Shown here: piece by piece, positions 6,747-15,928 of the stretch | Position numbering within the stretch: the first letter of the stretch is position 1 | How the letters are laid out: each line of letters starts with the position of its first letter | Assembly (NCBI GenBank): GCA_964456445.1 | Contig: CAYWBI010000014.1 | Location: forward strand, 1 to 42,250 | DNA: 42,250 nt | Reading direction: 5' to 3' | DNA from: CAYWBI01 sp964456445 | Lineage (GTDB): Bacteria; Calditrichota; Calditrichia; Calditrichales; J004 | The notes under the pieces: model-generated | What the model was told of the DNA's origin: nothing | The model's input: the letters and a program-made list of their open reading frames with translations, nothing else | Databases searched by the model: none | Made by a program: the position numbers and the translations under genes

Positions 6747-8513
6747 TTATTTAAATGGTTTGTTGATATTTTCCAGCATTTTAAGGCCGTTGGAAATAAG
6801 CTGGTCAAAATCACCGGATTTGGATTTGAGTTCAATCAGGTGTTTTTCCAACCGCTTTTTATCATCTTCCATGCCGGGCAATTTATAAAAGGTTTCAAGC
6901 AGGTTGAGCAAAACCAGCCATTCAGCGCTAAATTTGTCCATTATAATTTTATAAATGGCCTGTAGGCGAGCAGTGTCCTTGGGGGTTGGATGGGAAAATC
7001 CGTGAATCTCCTTATATAGCCCAAATAATTCCATTTGTCGTGGGGCATAAGTGAGGGGAATTGCTTTTTGAGGGGATTTGCTTAGAGCATCAATTTGTTT
7101 TGATTTATCCGCGGGCCCTGCGAAAACCGAGGGGATGTTTTCGCCTACGGCCATGTCATATAAGCCCCAGGCCGGGTTAAACAGAATGTTTCCATCCGCT
7201 GATGTAACCGTGCAATCGGTAAAGGAGCAGAGTAATAATTTGTGGCCTTGACGTATCATGCCCTGCAAAATACCCTTGACCCGTACGCCGGATCCAAATT
7301 CCATATCCACGTATTTCCCTTTGGAAAGACCTGCCAGAGACAACTCTTTAGCGTTTAACAGTTCCAGGGGTTTTGCATGGTTTTTTAATTTTCCGATGGG
7401 TGATCCGAAACCGTCGGTGTGATACTCCGGGCCGTGGGCTTCCAATTGCGTGTTATCGTATGATAAGCTGCAGGGGCCTTTCATTTGCAGATACGCCAAA
7501 TGCCCCCCGGCATCAAACTGGTAGTCTGCTACAATCCCTGTTACCTGCATCCCGCTGCTATATACACATGTTGCAATCGTGCCGGAGGCAAGAGCGCGGT
7601 CGAGGCCAACCGAACCTCCCAGACGAAAAGCCATTGTATCGGCATAATCATCAAGAATCGATAATAATTGTTCCCAGGAACGGGTTATAAATAACTGTGG
7701 TTGTTCATTGGTTATGTCATAATTATAGTTTAAGGCATCCATGCTCAGGGGGATCTTTTTTACCGCGTCGCTTTCACAATGTTTACTCTCGCCAACGGAT
7801 GAAAGAAGACCGGCGCCATAAATTTTAAAATCATCGGGTGTTCCGATAAGCCCGTATTCAACGGTCCACCAATGTAAGCGTGAAAGAAGGGTCATTTCCG
7901 AAGGTTTGGTGTTGCGCTCGGTTTTTTCCTTTATATCCTTTTCTGCCTGGGTAATTTCTTCCAGAGTTGTTCCCGGATACTCCTTTATAATCGACAGGTG
8001 GCGGATGGATTCATAAATTTCATGATCCAATTTCGATGCAAAGGCCTTCATGCCGTAAGCGCCGAATTTTTGTAAAAATTTGGCATAAGCGCTGTCGGCA
8101 ATGATGGGTGCATGACCGGCAGCTTCGTGGACAATGTCCGGTGCGGGTGTATAAAGAATATGTTCGATGGAACGCATCTCGGTGGAAATAACCAGAACTT
8201 TGTGAAATTGGAATTCCATAAAAATGGCTGGAGGCAGAAAGCCGTCCACGGCTACCGCGCCCCAGCCAATTTTGGCCAGTGAGCGGTTCATCTCACCGAT
8301 ATCAGGGATGTGATCCGTGGTTATACCTGTTTTTTGCAAGCCTTTGAGATATGATTTATGCGCATGCTCTTTGAAATATTTTAAGTTGCGCCGCATAATA
8401 AAGCGCCAGACTGCCTGGTCTCGTTCGGTGTAACGTGCGTAGTTTTGATCGACAACAAACGATCGCAGGTGTTTGGGTAAACCTTGTAAAAGATTTTTAT
8501 AGGCCTGGTCCAT
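6747..8513 (-). CDS. aromatic amino acid hydroxylase (pterin-dependent), long form
   Basis: This 588-residue protein has the iron site of pterin-dependent aromatic amino acid hydroxylases: His129 and His134 in DIVHEAAGHAP and Glu219 in LHWWTVEYGL form the 2-His-1-carboxylate triad. The family hydroxylates Phe, Tyr or Trp with tetrahydropterin and oxygen; Phe or Tyr as substrate is a guess. Compact bacterial phenylalanine hydroxylases have about 280 residues, whereas this one carries about 300 further C-terminal residues of unknown role, an architecture I associate with Bacteroidota-like genomes. It starts eight bases after the GH13 gene on the same strand and is probably co-transcribed with it. 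No pterin carbinolamine dehydratase or homogentisate gene is nearby. Confidence 0.88.
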   Translation of the reverse strand: MDQAYKNLLQGLPKHLRSFVVDQNYARYTERDQAVWRFIMRRNLKYFKEHAHKSYLKGLQKTGITTDHIPDIGEMNRSLAKIGWGAVAVDGFLPPAIFMEFQFHKVLVISTEMRSIEHILYTPAPDIVHEAAGHAPIIADSAYAKFLQKFGAYGMKAFASKLDHEIYESIRHLSIIKEYPGTTLEEITQAEKDIKEKTERNTKPSEMTLLSRLHWWTVEYGLIGTPDDFKIYGAGLLSSVGESKHCESDAVKKIPLSMDALNYNYDITNEQPQLFITRSWEQLLSILDDYADTMAFRLGGSVGLDRALASGTIATCVYSSGMQVTGIVADYQFDAGGHLAYLQMKGPCSLSYDNTQLEAHGPEYHTDGFGSPIGKLKNHAKPLELLNAKELSLAGLSKGKYVDMEFGSGVRVKGILQGMIRQGHKLLLCSFTDCTVTSADGNILFNPAWGLYDMAVGENIPSVFAGPADKSKQIDALSKSPQKAIPLTYAPRQMELFGLYKEIHGFSHPTPKDTARLQAIYKIIMDKFSAEWLVLLNLLETFYKLPGMEDDKKRLEKHLIELKSKSGDFDQLISNGLKMLENINKPFK

Positions 8514-8521
8514 TTCAATCT

Positions 8522-11500
8522 TTAAACCTCATTAATCTTTACCAACAAACGTAAAAAATCAAATCCGGCGCGTACGGCTTCCTTCTTTAGCCTTGAGATA
8601 TCCTTCAATGCCACGTTCCATTTTTTCTTTTGTTCACGTCGGGAAGTTGACCCCTGATCAAACATCACAAAACTTAACAGACCGATATCCAGCAGGTCTA
8701 TCCAGCGTTCACGATTAAAATATGTAACCCCTTCAAATGTATTTATTCTCAAAAAAGAAGCGATGGCTTCCATAAGATTTACCGGGCTGTTTTTATCTAT
8801 CCGCAACTGTCCGTCCTTAAACAGAATTTCCCCGTATGTAGCCAGCAGCATGATGCTTTCCTGTGCATTATCGTCATTTACGTATTGTTTGAATAATGCA
8901 TCCAGATGCCAGTGTTTAATTTGTTCGCCAATTGTATCCGGTGTGTTGTCCGAAAATAACATTTTAATAAAGGTTAAGATTAATATCCGTTTACGGTTTT
9001 CGATCGCCGTAGCGGAACCGGCGTAAAGTCCGTTTAGAATAAAACGTGTCAGGTTTTTACTCAGCGGGCCATTTATCCGTTTGTCAATATCATCGAACAA
9101 GCTTTGAACGTATCCGGATGGAATATCCCCGTTTAAATTTTGATGGGCATAAATAGTTTTCCCGGCCTCTTTGAAAATGTGATCTATTTTTTTTAGCGAT
9201 GTGGGAATGTTGCGGAAAAATCCCAGGGTTAGCTGATTATCATTTAAGATCTTTAGGACATTTTTGAAGGCACTATGAACCGGCTGCAAGACTAAACTCA
9301 TCAAATCTTCGTCAACGGAGGCACAGGCGGCGCCGTTTAATTTCTGGTAAAGAGCAGCGTAAGGCCGCTCCGGGCTATCGACAACTTCGCGAATATCGGA
9401 AAAAACATATAAGCCATATGCGTGCATTTCGGCATAAAAACCATTGTCAAATAATTCCCGGTTCGGTTTTAAATATTCAAGGCCATCGGTCAAATCCTTA
9501 AAAATAGTGAAAGTATTTGCAGATGAACTTAGACTTAGGCCGTCCGTTAAGGAAAGGTTTTTGTCAGCCCCCTGTGCATCCTTGTAGGTAACGCTATGTT
9601 TTACCCAGCCAGCCGTAGATGCATAGCGGTTGTGATAAATAATCAATGCCCTTTGGTTTTCAAAGCGATTGCTATAGCAAAACACATTGGATTCAAGATG
9701 GCCATTCCCGTTTTTAAAATCATAAAAAATGAAGTTGTCAACCTCGCTGTACAGGGGGCGGTTTTTCAAAAGCGGTGTTATCTGCTTCAGATGACGGTCT
9801 CTAAGCTCCGTGTCAATTTGCTCATCTTTATAGGCGCGTTTGTATTCCATTCCATAACGCTCGCTAAAGCCCTCAATTTGACCATGGCCGAACATGGGTA
9901 AGCCGGGCATGGTGCACATCAATGTACATACGCCAAAATACTTGTCCCCTTTGCCAAATTGTGCCACCGCGGTCTCCTCATCGGGGTTGTTCATAAAGTT
10001 TACATAGCGTTTCAGGATTTGTGGGTTAAACTGTAAAACATTTATCACGATTTCCCGATATTCGGCATTGTCCTCGTTTTTAAGCATATTCATAAATGCG
10101 CTGTTATAGACACGGTGCATTCCAAGAGTTCTTACAAAATAACCCTCCATCATCCAAAATGCTTCTGCAAGCAACAGTGTGTCAGGGACTTCCTGTTGAA
10201 CCCGATCGACGACCTCGCGCCAGAACTCGTGTGGGAACACTCTGTTGAACTCTTCCGTGCTCATGGCATATTCCGAACGTGTAGGGATATCACCACCGCT
10301 GCCCGGCTGCGGAAACCATAAGCGTTGATAATGTTTTTTTGCCAAAGTCATTGCCGCGTCAAAGCGGATAATTGGAAAAGCGCGGGCCACGTGCAAGATG
10401 GTCTGGATAACGGCCTCACGCACATGAGGCAAAAGATAATTGAGCTGGGCTGTATCGTTCCAGGGCATCCCGGTGCCGTCGTTACCATGGTAAATGTAGC
10501 GAACGTCATTATTTTTATAATCGATGCGTTTAAAAACGACCGAGGCGTCACTTTTAAACCAATAGCCATCTTCGATAAAAATACCAACATCCTGATGATC
10601 GCTAAGGTTGGTACCGTTAAAGGTGTGGTTGGGGTAGGGAGAGTCCATACGCGAGATAAACCAGTCAGGGTGCTGGATCAGCCAATCGGAATCGATCCCC
10701 ATGTGATTGGGGACCATATCGCTGGCCAGACGAATGCCCCTTTGCCAGGCCCGGTCCTTTAAGTTTTGATAGGCGCCCCAGCCGCCCAGGTCTTCGGCGA
10801 TCTCATAACTCTTTAGTGCATAAGCCGAAGCGACCGCTTCCGGGTTTCCGTTTATACGCTTTATTTTTTGTGATGCCGTGCTGCGTTCCCATAGTCCGAT
10901 CAACCAGAGACCTGTAAAACCAAAATTTGCCAGACGGTTTAGCTCCGCGTCCGGGATTTGATCCAGCCGGTGGATATCAAAATGATAAGCCTTACTAAGC
11001 TGATCCAGCCAGACATAAGCGCTTTTGGCAATAAGCACCAGATGCGGCATCCAGTTGAGATCGGCCGTAAATGCCTCCGGTTCATCATAGATGGAAGACT
11101 GGTAGTCCGGCATGGGGGACGGCCCGCTTTTAAAATGTGCGGGATCAAAAAGCTTAGCTTCTTCCTTGTATAAATCGAGGCCCAATAATATACGTGCTTC
11201 AAAAGGCGTGTGCTGTAAGCCCCAATTTTTTATGATGAATATCAGTTGTTCATAAAGTGAACCACTCTTTTCGGCACTTTTAAACAGTTCGGGCAGTGTA
11301 AGACCGCTAAAATGTTCCGGTGGCTGCTTCTCCAATAAGGCGTTTATCAATTGAATGGTTTTCTTTAAGACACCTGAATATTTTTGTAAAGGTTTAAAAA
11401 ACGATTCGCTAAGTGCATCAATGGCTGGATTATGTGCCAACAAAAAATTAATCCAAAGACGGATTAAAAAATCGCCATCGACGAGCTGTGATTTTTCCTG

Positions 11501-11818
11501 TGTATCGGACTCAACTTTATATAGAACGAGAAGACGGTGCAATCCGGCTTGATCTTCGGCGGTCATCTTTTTTCGCCATAAAGCCACTAATTGAGCAGCT
11601 AAATTTGGCGTTTGATCCCTGAAATAGCGGTCCGCTATATATTCCATGATATCGGCGATGAGCCCGAGTGCATATAGTTCAGCCGCACTTGTTGGCTTAG
11701 TCTGAACAGAATTGATTCTTTTGGCAACAGCCCGGGCTTGGGATAGGGTATAAAAACTTTCAGTGTCAAGCAGAAGCCGGGTTCTTGTCTTTGTTGGAAT
11801 TAATAAATAATTGGACAA
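8522..11818 (-). CDS. large GH13 (alpha-amylase family) protein
   Basis: This 1098-residue protein contains a GH13 barrel at about 290-720. Region I is SDMVPNHMG (366-374); region II is IIRFDAAMTLAKKHY with candidate nucleophile Asp487; region III is LLLAEAFW with acid/base Glu552; and region IV is FMNNPDEET, with Asp613 kept but the usual His of NHD replaced by Pro. The first 290 and last 350 or so residues match nothing I recognise. There is no signal peptide, so it is probably a cytoplasmic alpha-glucan or maltosyl-type enzyme; the substrate cannot be assigned. The start is TTG at 11818, chosen because AAAGAGG lies six bases before it. The neighbouring hydroxylase follows after eight bases. 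Confidence 0.85.
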   Translation of the reverse strand: MSNYLLIPTKTRTRLLLDTESFYTLSQARAVAKRINSVQTKPTSAAELYALGLIADIMEYIADRYFRDQTPNLAAQLVALWRKKMTAEDQAGLHRLLVLYKVESDTQEKSQLVDGDFLIRLWINFLLAHNPAIDALSESFFKPLQKYSGVLKKTIQLINALLEKQPPEHFSGLTLPELFKSAEKSGSLYEQLIFIIKNWGLQHTPFEARILLGLDLYKEEAKLFDPAHFKSGPSPMPDYQSSIYDEPEAFTADLNWMPHLVLIAKSAYVWLDQLSKAYHFDIHRLDQIPDAELNRLANFGFTGLWLIGLWERSTASQKIKRINGNPEAVASAYALKSYEIAEDLGGWGAYQNLKDRAWQRGIRLASDMVPNHMGIDSDWLIQHPDWFISRMDSPYPNHTFNGTNLSDHQDVGIFIEDGYWFKSDASVVFKRIDYKNNDVRYIYHGNDGTGMPWNDTAQLNYLLPHVREAVIQTILHVARAFPIIRFDAAMTLAKKHYQRLWFPQPGSGGDIPTRSEYAMSTEEFNRVFPHEFWREVVDRVQQEVPDTLLLAEAFWMMEGYFVRTLGMHRVYNSAFMNMLKNEDNAEYREIVINVLQFNPQILKRYVNFMNNPDEETAVAQFGKGDKYFGVCTLMCTMPGLPMFGHGQIEGFSERYGMEYKRAYKDEQIDTELRDRHLKQITPLLKNRPLYSEVDNFIFYDFKNGNGHLESNVFCYSNRFENQRALIIYHNRYASTAGWVKHSVTYKDAQGADKNLSLTDGLSLSSSANTFTIFKDLTDGLEYLKPNRELFDNGFYAEMHAYGLYVFSDIREVVDSPERPYAALYQKLNGAACASVDEDLMSLVLQPVHSAFKNVLKILNDNQLTLGFFRNIPTSLKKIDHIFKEAGKTIYAHQNLNGDIPSGYVQSLFDDIDKRINGPLSKNLTRFILNGLYAGSATAIENRKRILILTFIKMLFSDNTPDTIGEQIKHWHLDALFKQYVNDDNAQESIMLLATYGEILFKDGQLRIDKNSPVNLMEAIASFLRINTFEGVTYFNRERWIDLLDIGLLSFVMFDQGSTSRREQKKKWNVALKDISRLKKEAVRAGFDFLRLLVKINEV

Positions 11819-11972
11819 AGGCGCCTCTTTCGATTAAGCGGTCAGGTATTTATTGCTTTGGGAATGTTCCCAAGGGTTAAAACAAGTTAAAGTGATAAGG
11901 GCGTAGTAAGCAAAAAAATCAAAGGCAGCGTCATTGAGTATACAAATAGGGATTGATCGACCGCAAACAAAA

Positions 11973-12010
11973 CCAATGTCGAACATCGATCAGCGATTGA
12001 AGATTTCTGA
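11973..12010. repeat. 38-base direct repeat, copy 1
   Basis: It begins CCAATGTCGAACATCGATCA and ends GAAGATTTCTGA. It matches copy 2 at 12308-12345 at 34 of 38 positions by manual alignment, in the same orientation. A related, shorter string (ATCGAATATCGGTGTTCC) follows at about 12037-12054. These look like degenerate copies of an intergenic repeat family. Confidence 0.75.
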
Positions 12011-12120
12011 TCTGTTTGAACCGCACCCGTTCAAAAATCGAATATCGGTGTTCCTTGTTCGTAGATCAAGAACCAACCCAAGAAGAAAAAACAGAATCTT
12101 AATATGGCTGTATGCTTTTC

Positions 12121-12283
12121 TTCCCCAACGGGGAAAAATACCAAAGCGAAGGGCAGCGCCCTGGTAAAAGTGTGGCAACAATAAAAACCCCTGAAGGGGT
12201 TTGATAAATTATCCCGTCGGGGATTTGTTTTGGGCTGAAGCCCGGGATAGTGTTGTGGTGTTTTGACCCCCTACCTGAAGGTA
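12121..12283. repeat. cluster of six short GC-rich hairpins
   Basis: Six small inverted repeats with 2-4 base loops occur in a row: CCCC-AAC-GGGG (12123-12133), AGGGC-AGC-GCCCT (12150-12162), AAACCCC-TGAA-GGGGTTT (12185-12202), ATCCC-GTCG-GGGAT (12211-12224), GGGCT-GA-AGCCC (12232-12243) and TACC-TGAA-GGTA (12272-12283). The arms differ in sequence but the format recurs, with AT-rich spacers between, as in the hairpin-array repeats scattered through some FCB and planctomycete genomes. Function is unknown. The third hairpin resembles a terminator stem but has no T tract. Confidence 0.7.
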
Positions 12284-12307
12284 CGGGCAATTGAGCACAA
12301 CATAAAG

Positions 12308-12345
12308 CCAATATCGAACATCGGTCAATGATTGAAGATTTCTGA
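12308..12345. repeat. 38-base direct repeat, copy 2
   Basis: It begins CCAATATCGAACATCGGTCA and ends GAAGATTTCTGA. It has four mismatches to copy 1 at 11973-12010, 335 bases away in the same orientation. The two copies bracket the hairpin cluster. Confidence 0.75.
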
Positions 12346-12494
12346 ACGGTTTCGTATCTGATGTATTGTTTTCCACCATGTTTCCGCGGAAAGGTGATAC
12401 ACAATACAAACGGGTTGGCAAGCCCGAGGAAAACTCCCGACATGACAACGCAATTATTGCCGGATTAATACCATCGATAAAATATGGATAATGC

Positions 12495-13622
12495 TCAATG
12501 GTTTGAATACTTCTTTTCATTCATATCAATATATACATCCACCAGGATTTCCGTCAGCTTAACCAGAACAAAAAGGCCTAACACGATGGCTGTTGCAATG
12601 CCATAGTTTTTATATAGGATTTGCTGCAGTAGTTCATAACTGAGATGTCCCTGGATATTCAGGGCCATTTCGATAATGATCAATCCGCTAATAAGAAAGG
12701 ACGCCTGCTCTTTTAACGTTGATAGAAATTGTAAGCGTGCATTTTTATAGATGGCGCCAAATACATGATTGGGAAATTGTTTGTTCCAACGCAGTAAATT
12801 TTTTATGACAAGGCCTGCGCGTTTATTAAAAGCATAGGAATGGTACATGTTTTTTACAATGGCCGTTTCCACATATCCTTTTTTTGATTCGCCTTTTAAA
12901 AACACATAAAATTTATATGTATATGTGATTAATGCCCCATTGGATATAACACCAAGCGCAATCATCATTGGTGCAATGTCGGAGTCAAAGCGGGTGCGGA
13001 AAGAATAAGCCAGGACATAGGCCGGGGAAAAGAGGGTTATATAACCCAAGGCCTTACCGGCGGCTATGCCAAGCCAGAGAAGACCCTGTTTGTAGTTTTT
13101 ATAACGTTCAGCCATAGAATGCAGCGGACGATAATTTTTTTTTATATAAGCAAGGCCATCTATAAAGAAGGACATATGGCCCTGTTTTTGCCAGATAAAT
13201 TTTAGGGACCCAAGTGTAAGGACGCCATACCAACTGATAAAAAAAGTAATAATATAAATAAGGGTGAACTGGAAAAAAGGGCCTAATAATTCCTGAAACG
13301 TGTGGAAATTAAAAACACGTTTACCGTAAGGCCGGTTTACCTCATTTAACACATTGCGTTCAGCTTCCTTTTGCAGTTTTGAGATCAGCAAACGGTGGGC
13401 TTCATCCTGATTTGGATCAAAAATGTTTAATGCCTCGCTTAAAAAAGCGCGTTCTTCCGGGTCGGATACATCCACAACCGTTGAATTTATCCAACGGTTG
13501 TTCATCTGCTCCTTTAACTGGCGCGACGATTGACGACCATTAAACCAAAGGATCAATAGGCTTAGCAAACCGATGACTAAAGTTGAACTTACAATATGGG
13601 CCGCCCATTTACTTTTCATCAT
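12495..13622 (-). CDS. polytopic membrane protein, divergent ABC-permease-like
   Basis: About 375 residues with roughly six hydrophobic segments: one at the N-terminus (HIVSSTLVIGLLSLLILWF), a second after a loop of about 100 residues, then four more. The C-terminal third, with the LISGLIIIEMALNIQGHLSY stretch, an 'ILYKNYG' segment and a final LVKLTEILVDVYID helix, follows the pattern of DppB-type binding-protein-dependent permeases (G-x-x-VE-x-x-F-x-x-x-G ... RDYP ... NLxVDxxY). Sequence similarity is weak, so this is a tentative fold call. I place the start at ATG 13622, preceded by AGGATGG and overlapping the upstream gene by 14 bases; a longer frame to 13658 is possible. No ATPase subunit is adjacent. 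Confidence 0.6.
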   Translation of the reverse strand: MMKSKWAAHIVSSTLVIGLLSLLILWFNGRQSSRQLKEQMNNRWINSTVVDVSDPEERAFLSEALNIFDPNQDEAHRLLISKLQKEAERNVLNEVNRPYGKRVFNFHTFQELLGPFFQFTLIYIITFFISWYGVLTLGSLKFIWQKQGHMSFFIDGLAYIKKNYRPLHSMAERYKNYKQGLLWLGIAAGKALGYITLFSPAYVLAYSFRTRFDSDIAPMMIALGVISNGALITYTYKFYVFLKGESKKGYVETAIVKNMYHSYAFNKRAGLVIKNLLRWNKQFPNHVFGAIYKNARLQFLSTLKEQASFLISGLIIIEMALNIQGHLSYELLQQILYKNYGIATAIVLGLFVLVKLTEILVDVYIDMNEKKYSNH

Positions 13623-14481
13623 TGACCATCCTGCGAACCTGCAAAGTGTTTTTGTCATTTATTAAGCCATAACCGGATTTCCATAAAACAGAACGGATTT
13701 TTTCGGCAAAATAATGACGGCTTTTCGCAAAGGACAACCTATAATCTTCGGGCATAAATATGATATCCCATCCCCCTGCCTCTTCCTGGATTTGCCAATA
13801 GGGTGCCTGACGATATTTTTGAAAATGGCTGGCAAGAACCTTAAATATCCGTGCATAAAATTTGTTGGCAATCGTTGTTTTTTCCTCGAGTTGTTTCAGG
13901 ACAACTTGCTTGTCCCGGCTGTTAGAAAGCGGCAAAAGGTGCGGAAGCTGTTTTTTTAACCCGTTTTTATTCAAGAGTGTTAGCCAGCCATAGCTATTAG
14001 CGGAAATTGGTCGAATATAATAGGCGCCCTTCCAGCGAAAAAGACGTATTATTTTTTCACCCGGCTGTAAATACGTACGTGCCCCCTTGCCCTTTTGCAC
14101 ATCAGCCGAAAAAAGAACCGTTTTATCCAGTGCCACCAGAAGCGTATCCAGTAATGGGGCGGCATTATTAATATAAAGGTCACGGCTGGTGGCCTGTTTT
14201 AGTGGGCTGCCCTCACGATTCAAAACAAAATAATAGACGGCGCCCGTGCCGCGCACTTTCATCACTTTTGTAAATCCATCGGATAGCAGCATCTGTTTTT
14301 TTAAAACAAGCCAGGCGCTGTTTCGGGCAAAATGTCTTTTAAAAGTATTGGATAGTTTTTGCTGGTAGCCATCCAGCATTTGGTATGCATCGGGCTGGGC
14401 GGTTATAAAATAGTCATCCGCTTGAAGAGGGCCGAAAATCATCAGAATAAAAAAAACAACAGGAAAAATGAAACTTTTCAT
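13609..14481 (-). CDS. secreted protein of unknown function
   Basis: A 290-residue protein with a clear signal peptide (MKSFIFPVVFFILMIFGPLQA, cleavage after about residue 21). I recognise no domain. A PISANSYGWLTL stretch in the middle resembles a bacterial SH3-like strand pattern, and the protein is rich in Lys and aromatic residues. Its end overlaps the start of the permease-like gene, so the two are almost certainly translated together and may form a periplasmic/membrane pair. It is divergent from the DjlA-like gene, with 204 bases between. It could be a periplasmic partner of the membrane protein, but it does not look like a classical peptide-binding SBP. Confidence 0.65.
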   Translation of the reverse strand: MKSFIFPVVFFILMIFGPLQADDYFITAQPDAYQMLDGYQQKLSNTFKRHFARNSAWLVLKKQMLLSDGFTKVMKVRGTGAVYYFVLNREGSPLKQATSRDLYINNAAPLLDTLLVALDKTVLFSADVQKGKGARTYLQPGEKIIRLFRWKGAYYIRPISANSYGWLTLLNKNGLKKQLPHLLPLSNSRDKQVVLKQLEEKTTIANKFYARIFKVLASHFQKYRQAPYWQIQEEAGGWDIIFMPEDYRLSFAKSRHYFAEKIRSVLWKSGYGLINDKNTLQVRRMVNDEK

Positions 14482-14685
14482 AAAATTAACACTATTATCA
14501 CATCAGCATATTTAAATGGTTATTCCGGATGTCAGCAGAAAAGAGGACTATCCAATAACAAACAATAAATTATAGCGGACAGATTGAACAAAAAAGCAAT
14601 ACTAAGCAAGAAAAAATCACTCAATCTCCCTTTATTTGTATTTCTTAATTCAGTAACCTTTAACAGTTAAAGCGAAAGGCATAAC

Positions 14686-15459
14686 ATGGGTTTTTGGGGC
14701 AAGGCAATAGGTGCAGGGATGGGTTTTATGGTCGGCGGGCCTCTCGGGGCGATAGCCGGTGGGTTTTTGGGCCATGCCTTTGATGTGGGATCGGAAAGCG
14801 ATGTACGTCGTTACCAACAGAATAATGATCAAAGCTGGCCGGAAGTGGAACATGAATTTGATCGACAATATCTCTTTTATGTGAGCCTGGCCTCGTTGGC
14901 GGCAAAAATGGCCAAGGCCGACGGCATTGTGACTAGGGACGAAATTCAGGCCTTTGACACATTTTTAAGCTTTGATTTGGGGCTTAGTATTGAGGAACGA
15001 CGGACGGTTGCAAAACTTTTTAACCAGGCCAAGGATTCGCCTGAAAACGCAGTGGATATAGCCCGCCAATTTGCCCAGTTAATTGGTTTTAAACCCGATG
15101 TGCTGCAAATGATGATGGAGCTTTTGTTCAAGATCGCGTTGGCCGATGGCCAGCTTCATAAAAATGAAGAAACCTATCTCCAGCAAATTGCGGCTGTATT
15201 TGGTTTTCGACCGGATGAATATGCTCAAATCCGTGCGCTTTATATAAAAGAGAATGACAGTGCATACCAAATTTTAGGGATTAACCGCAACGCAAGCGAC
15301 AGCGACGTAAAGAAAGCATATCATACCCTCGTCAAGGAAAACCATCCGGATAAATTACAGGCCCGTGGCGTACCGGAAGATTTTTTGAAAATCGCCCAGG
15401 AAAAGATGGCCGAAATCAATCAGGCCTATGCAGACGTCCGCACCCAGCGGGGAATATAA
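14686..15459 (+). CDS. djlA: DjlA-like co-chaperone (TerB plus J domain)
   Basis: This 257-residue protein has a glycine-rich hydrophobic N-terminus (about 1-32, likely membrane-inserting), a TerB-like helical domain (about 61-180; AKADGIVTRDE and ALADGQLHKNE are its two paired acidic repeats) and a C-terminal J domain (about 192-255) with the HPD tripeptide at 220-222. This order is that of DjlA, a membrane-anchored DnaJ-type co-chaperone that stimulates DnaK ATPase activity. It is followed after 22 bases by the DUF1232 gene. The regulator or client cannot be read from the sequence. Confidence 0.87.
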   Translation: MGFWGKAIGAGMGFMVGGPLGAIAGGFLGHAFDVGSESDVRRYQQNNDQSWPEVEHEFDRQYLFYVSLASLAAKMAKADGIVTRDEIQAFDTFLSFDLGLSIEERRTVAKLFNQAKDSPENAVDIARQFAQLIGFKPDVLQMMMELLFKIALADGQLHKNEETYLQQIAAVFGFRPDEYAQIRALYIKENDSAYQILGINRNASDSDVKKAYHTLVKENHPDKLQARGVPEDFLKIAQEKMAEINQAYADVRTQRGI

Positions 15460-15481
15460 ACACATAATAGTGGAGGCTGCC

Positions 15482-15919
15482 ATGAATAATGCACAACGTG
15501 ATTTTTATCAGGATTTACGCATCCGTATTGCCGACTATCTTGATAAGAACAACTTTCAGTACGGCGATCTATTATTGCTCGCCCCTGATTTTTTTCATCT
15601 GCTGATAAAATTGTCCCTCGATCCACGGGTTGATGGCCGAAAAAAAGCCAAGCTGGTTTTTGCGATAGCCTACTTTATCTCTCCCATCGATTTAATGCCT
15701 GAACTGATTTTTGGGCCGATTGGCTATATGGACGACCTGGCCCTGGCCGCATATATCATAAATGATTTTATAAATAACAATGAGACGGATATTTTGTATG
15801 AACACTGGGCCGGTCCAAGTGACGTACTTGCCGCCATCCAAAATGCGCTGACCATGGCCAATAATTTCCTTGGCGAAGGTTTATGGAAACGGATCCGACG
15901 GAAAATTGGAAAGTTTTAG
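15482..15919 (+). CDS. DUF1232 (YkvA-like) membrane protein
   Basis: A 145-residue protein with the DUF1232 signature AYFISPIDLMPELIFGPIGY followed by MDDL, a short hydrophobic hairpin typical of YkvA-like proteins of unknown function. ATG 15482 is chosen because GTGGAGG lies a few bases upstream; the same frame extends back to 15428 inside djlA without a ribosome site. It sits in a tight cluster with djlA (22 bases before) and the aldolase-family gene (9 bases after), so the three are probably one transcript. Confidence 0.82.
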   Translation: MNNAQRDFYQDLRIRIADYLDKNNFQYGDLLLLAPDFFHLLIKLSLDPRVDGRKKAKLVFAIAYFISPIDLMPELIFGPIGYMDDLALAAYIINDFINNNETDILYEHWAGPSDVLAAIQNALTMANNFLGEGLWKRIRRKIGKF

Positions 15920-15928
15920 ACGCCTCAG

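Larger units (their letters stand above)
11819..12494. other. 676-base non-coding region with structured repeats
   Basis: No convincing gene lies here; the short open frames have poor starts and run through repeats. It contains a 38-base direct repeat in two copies, and between them a cluster of six short GC-rich hairpins (separate entries). Any promoter for the minus-strand GH13 gene should lie at its left end; I could not identify one with confidence. Confidence 0.7.

Noticed and set aside
12099..12520. Overlapping minus-strand open frames of about 100 codons
   Set aside because: They run through the hairpin array and the direct repeat and have no ribosome site or recognisable sequence.
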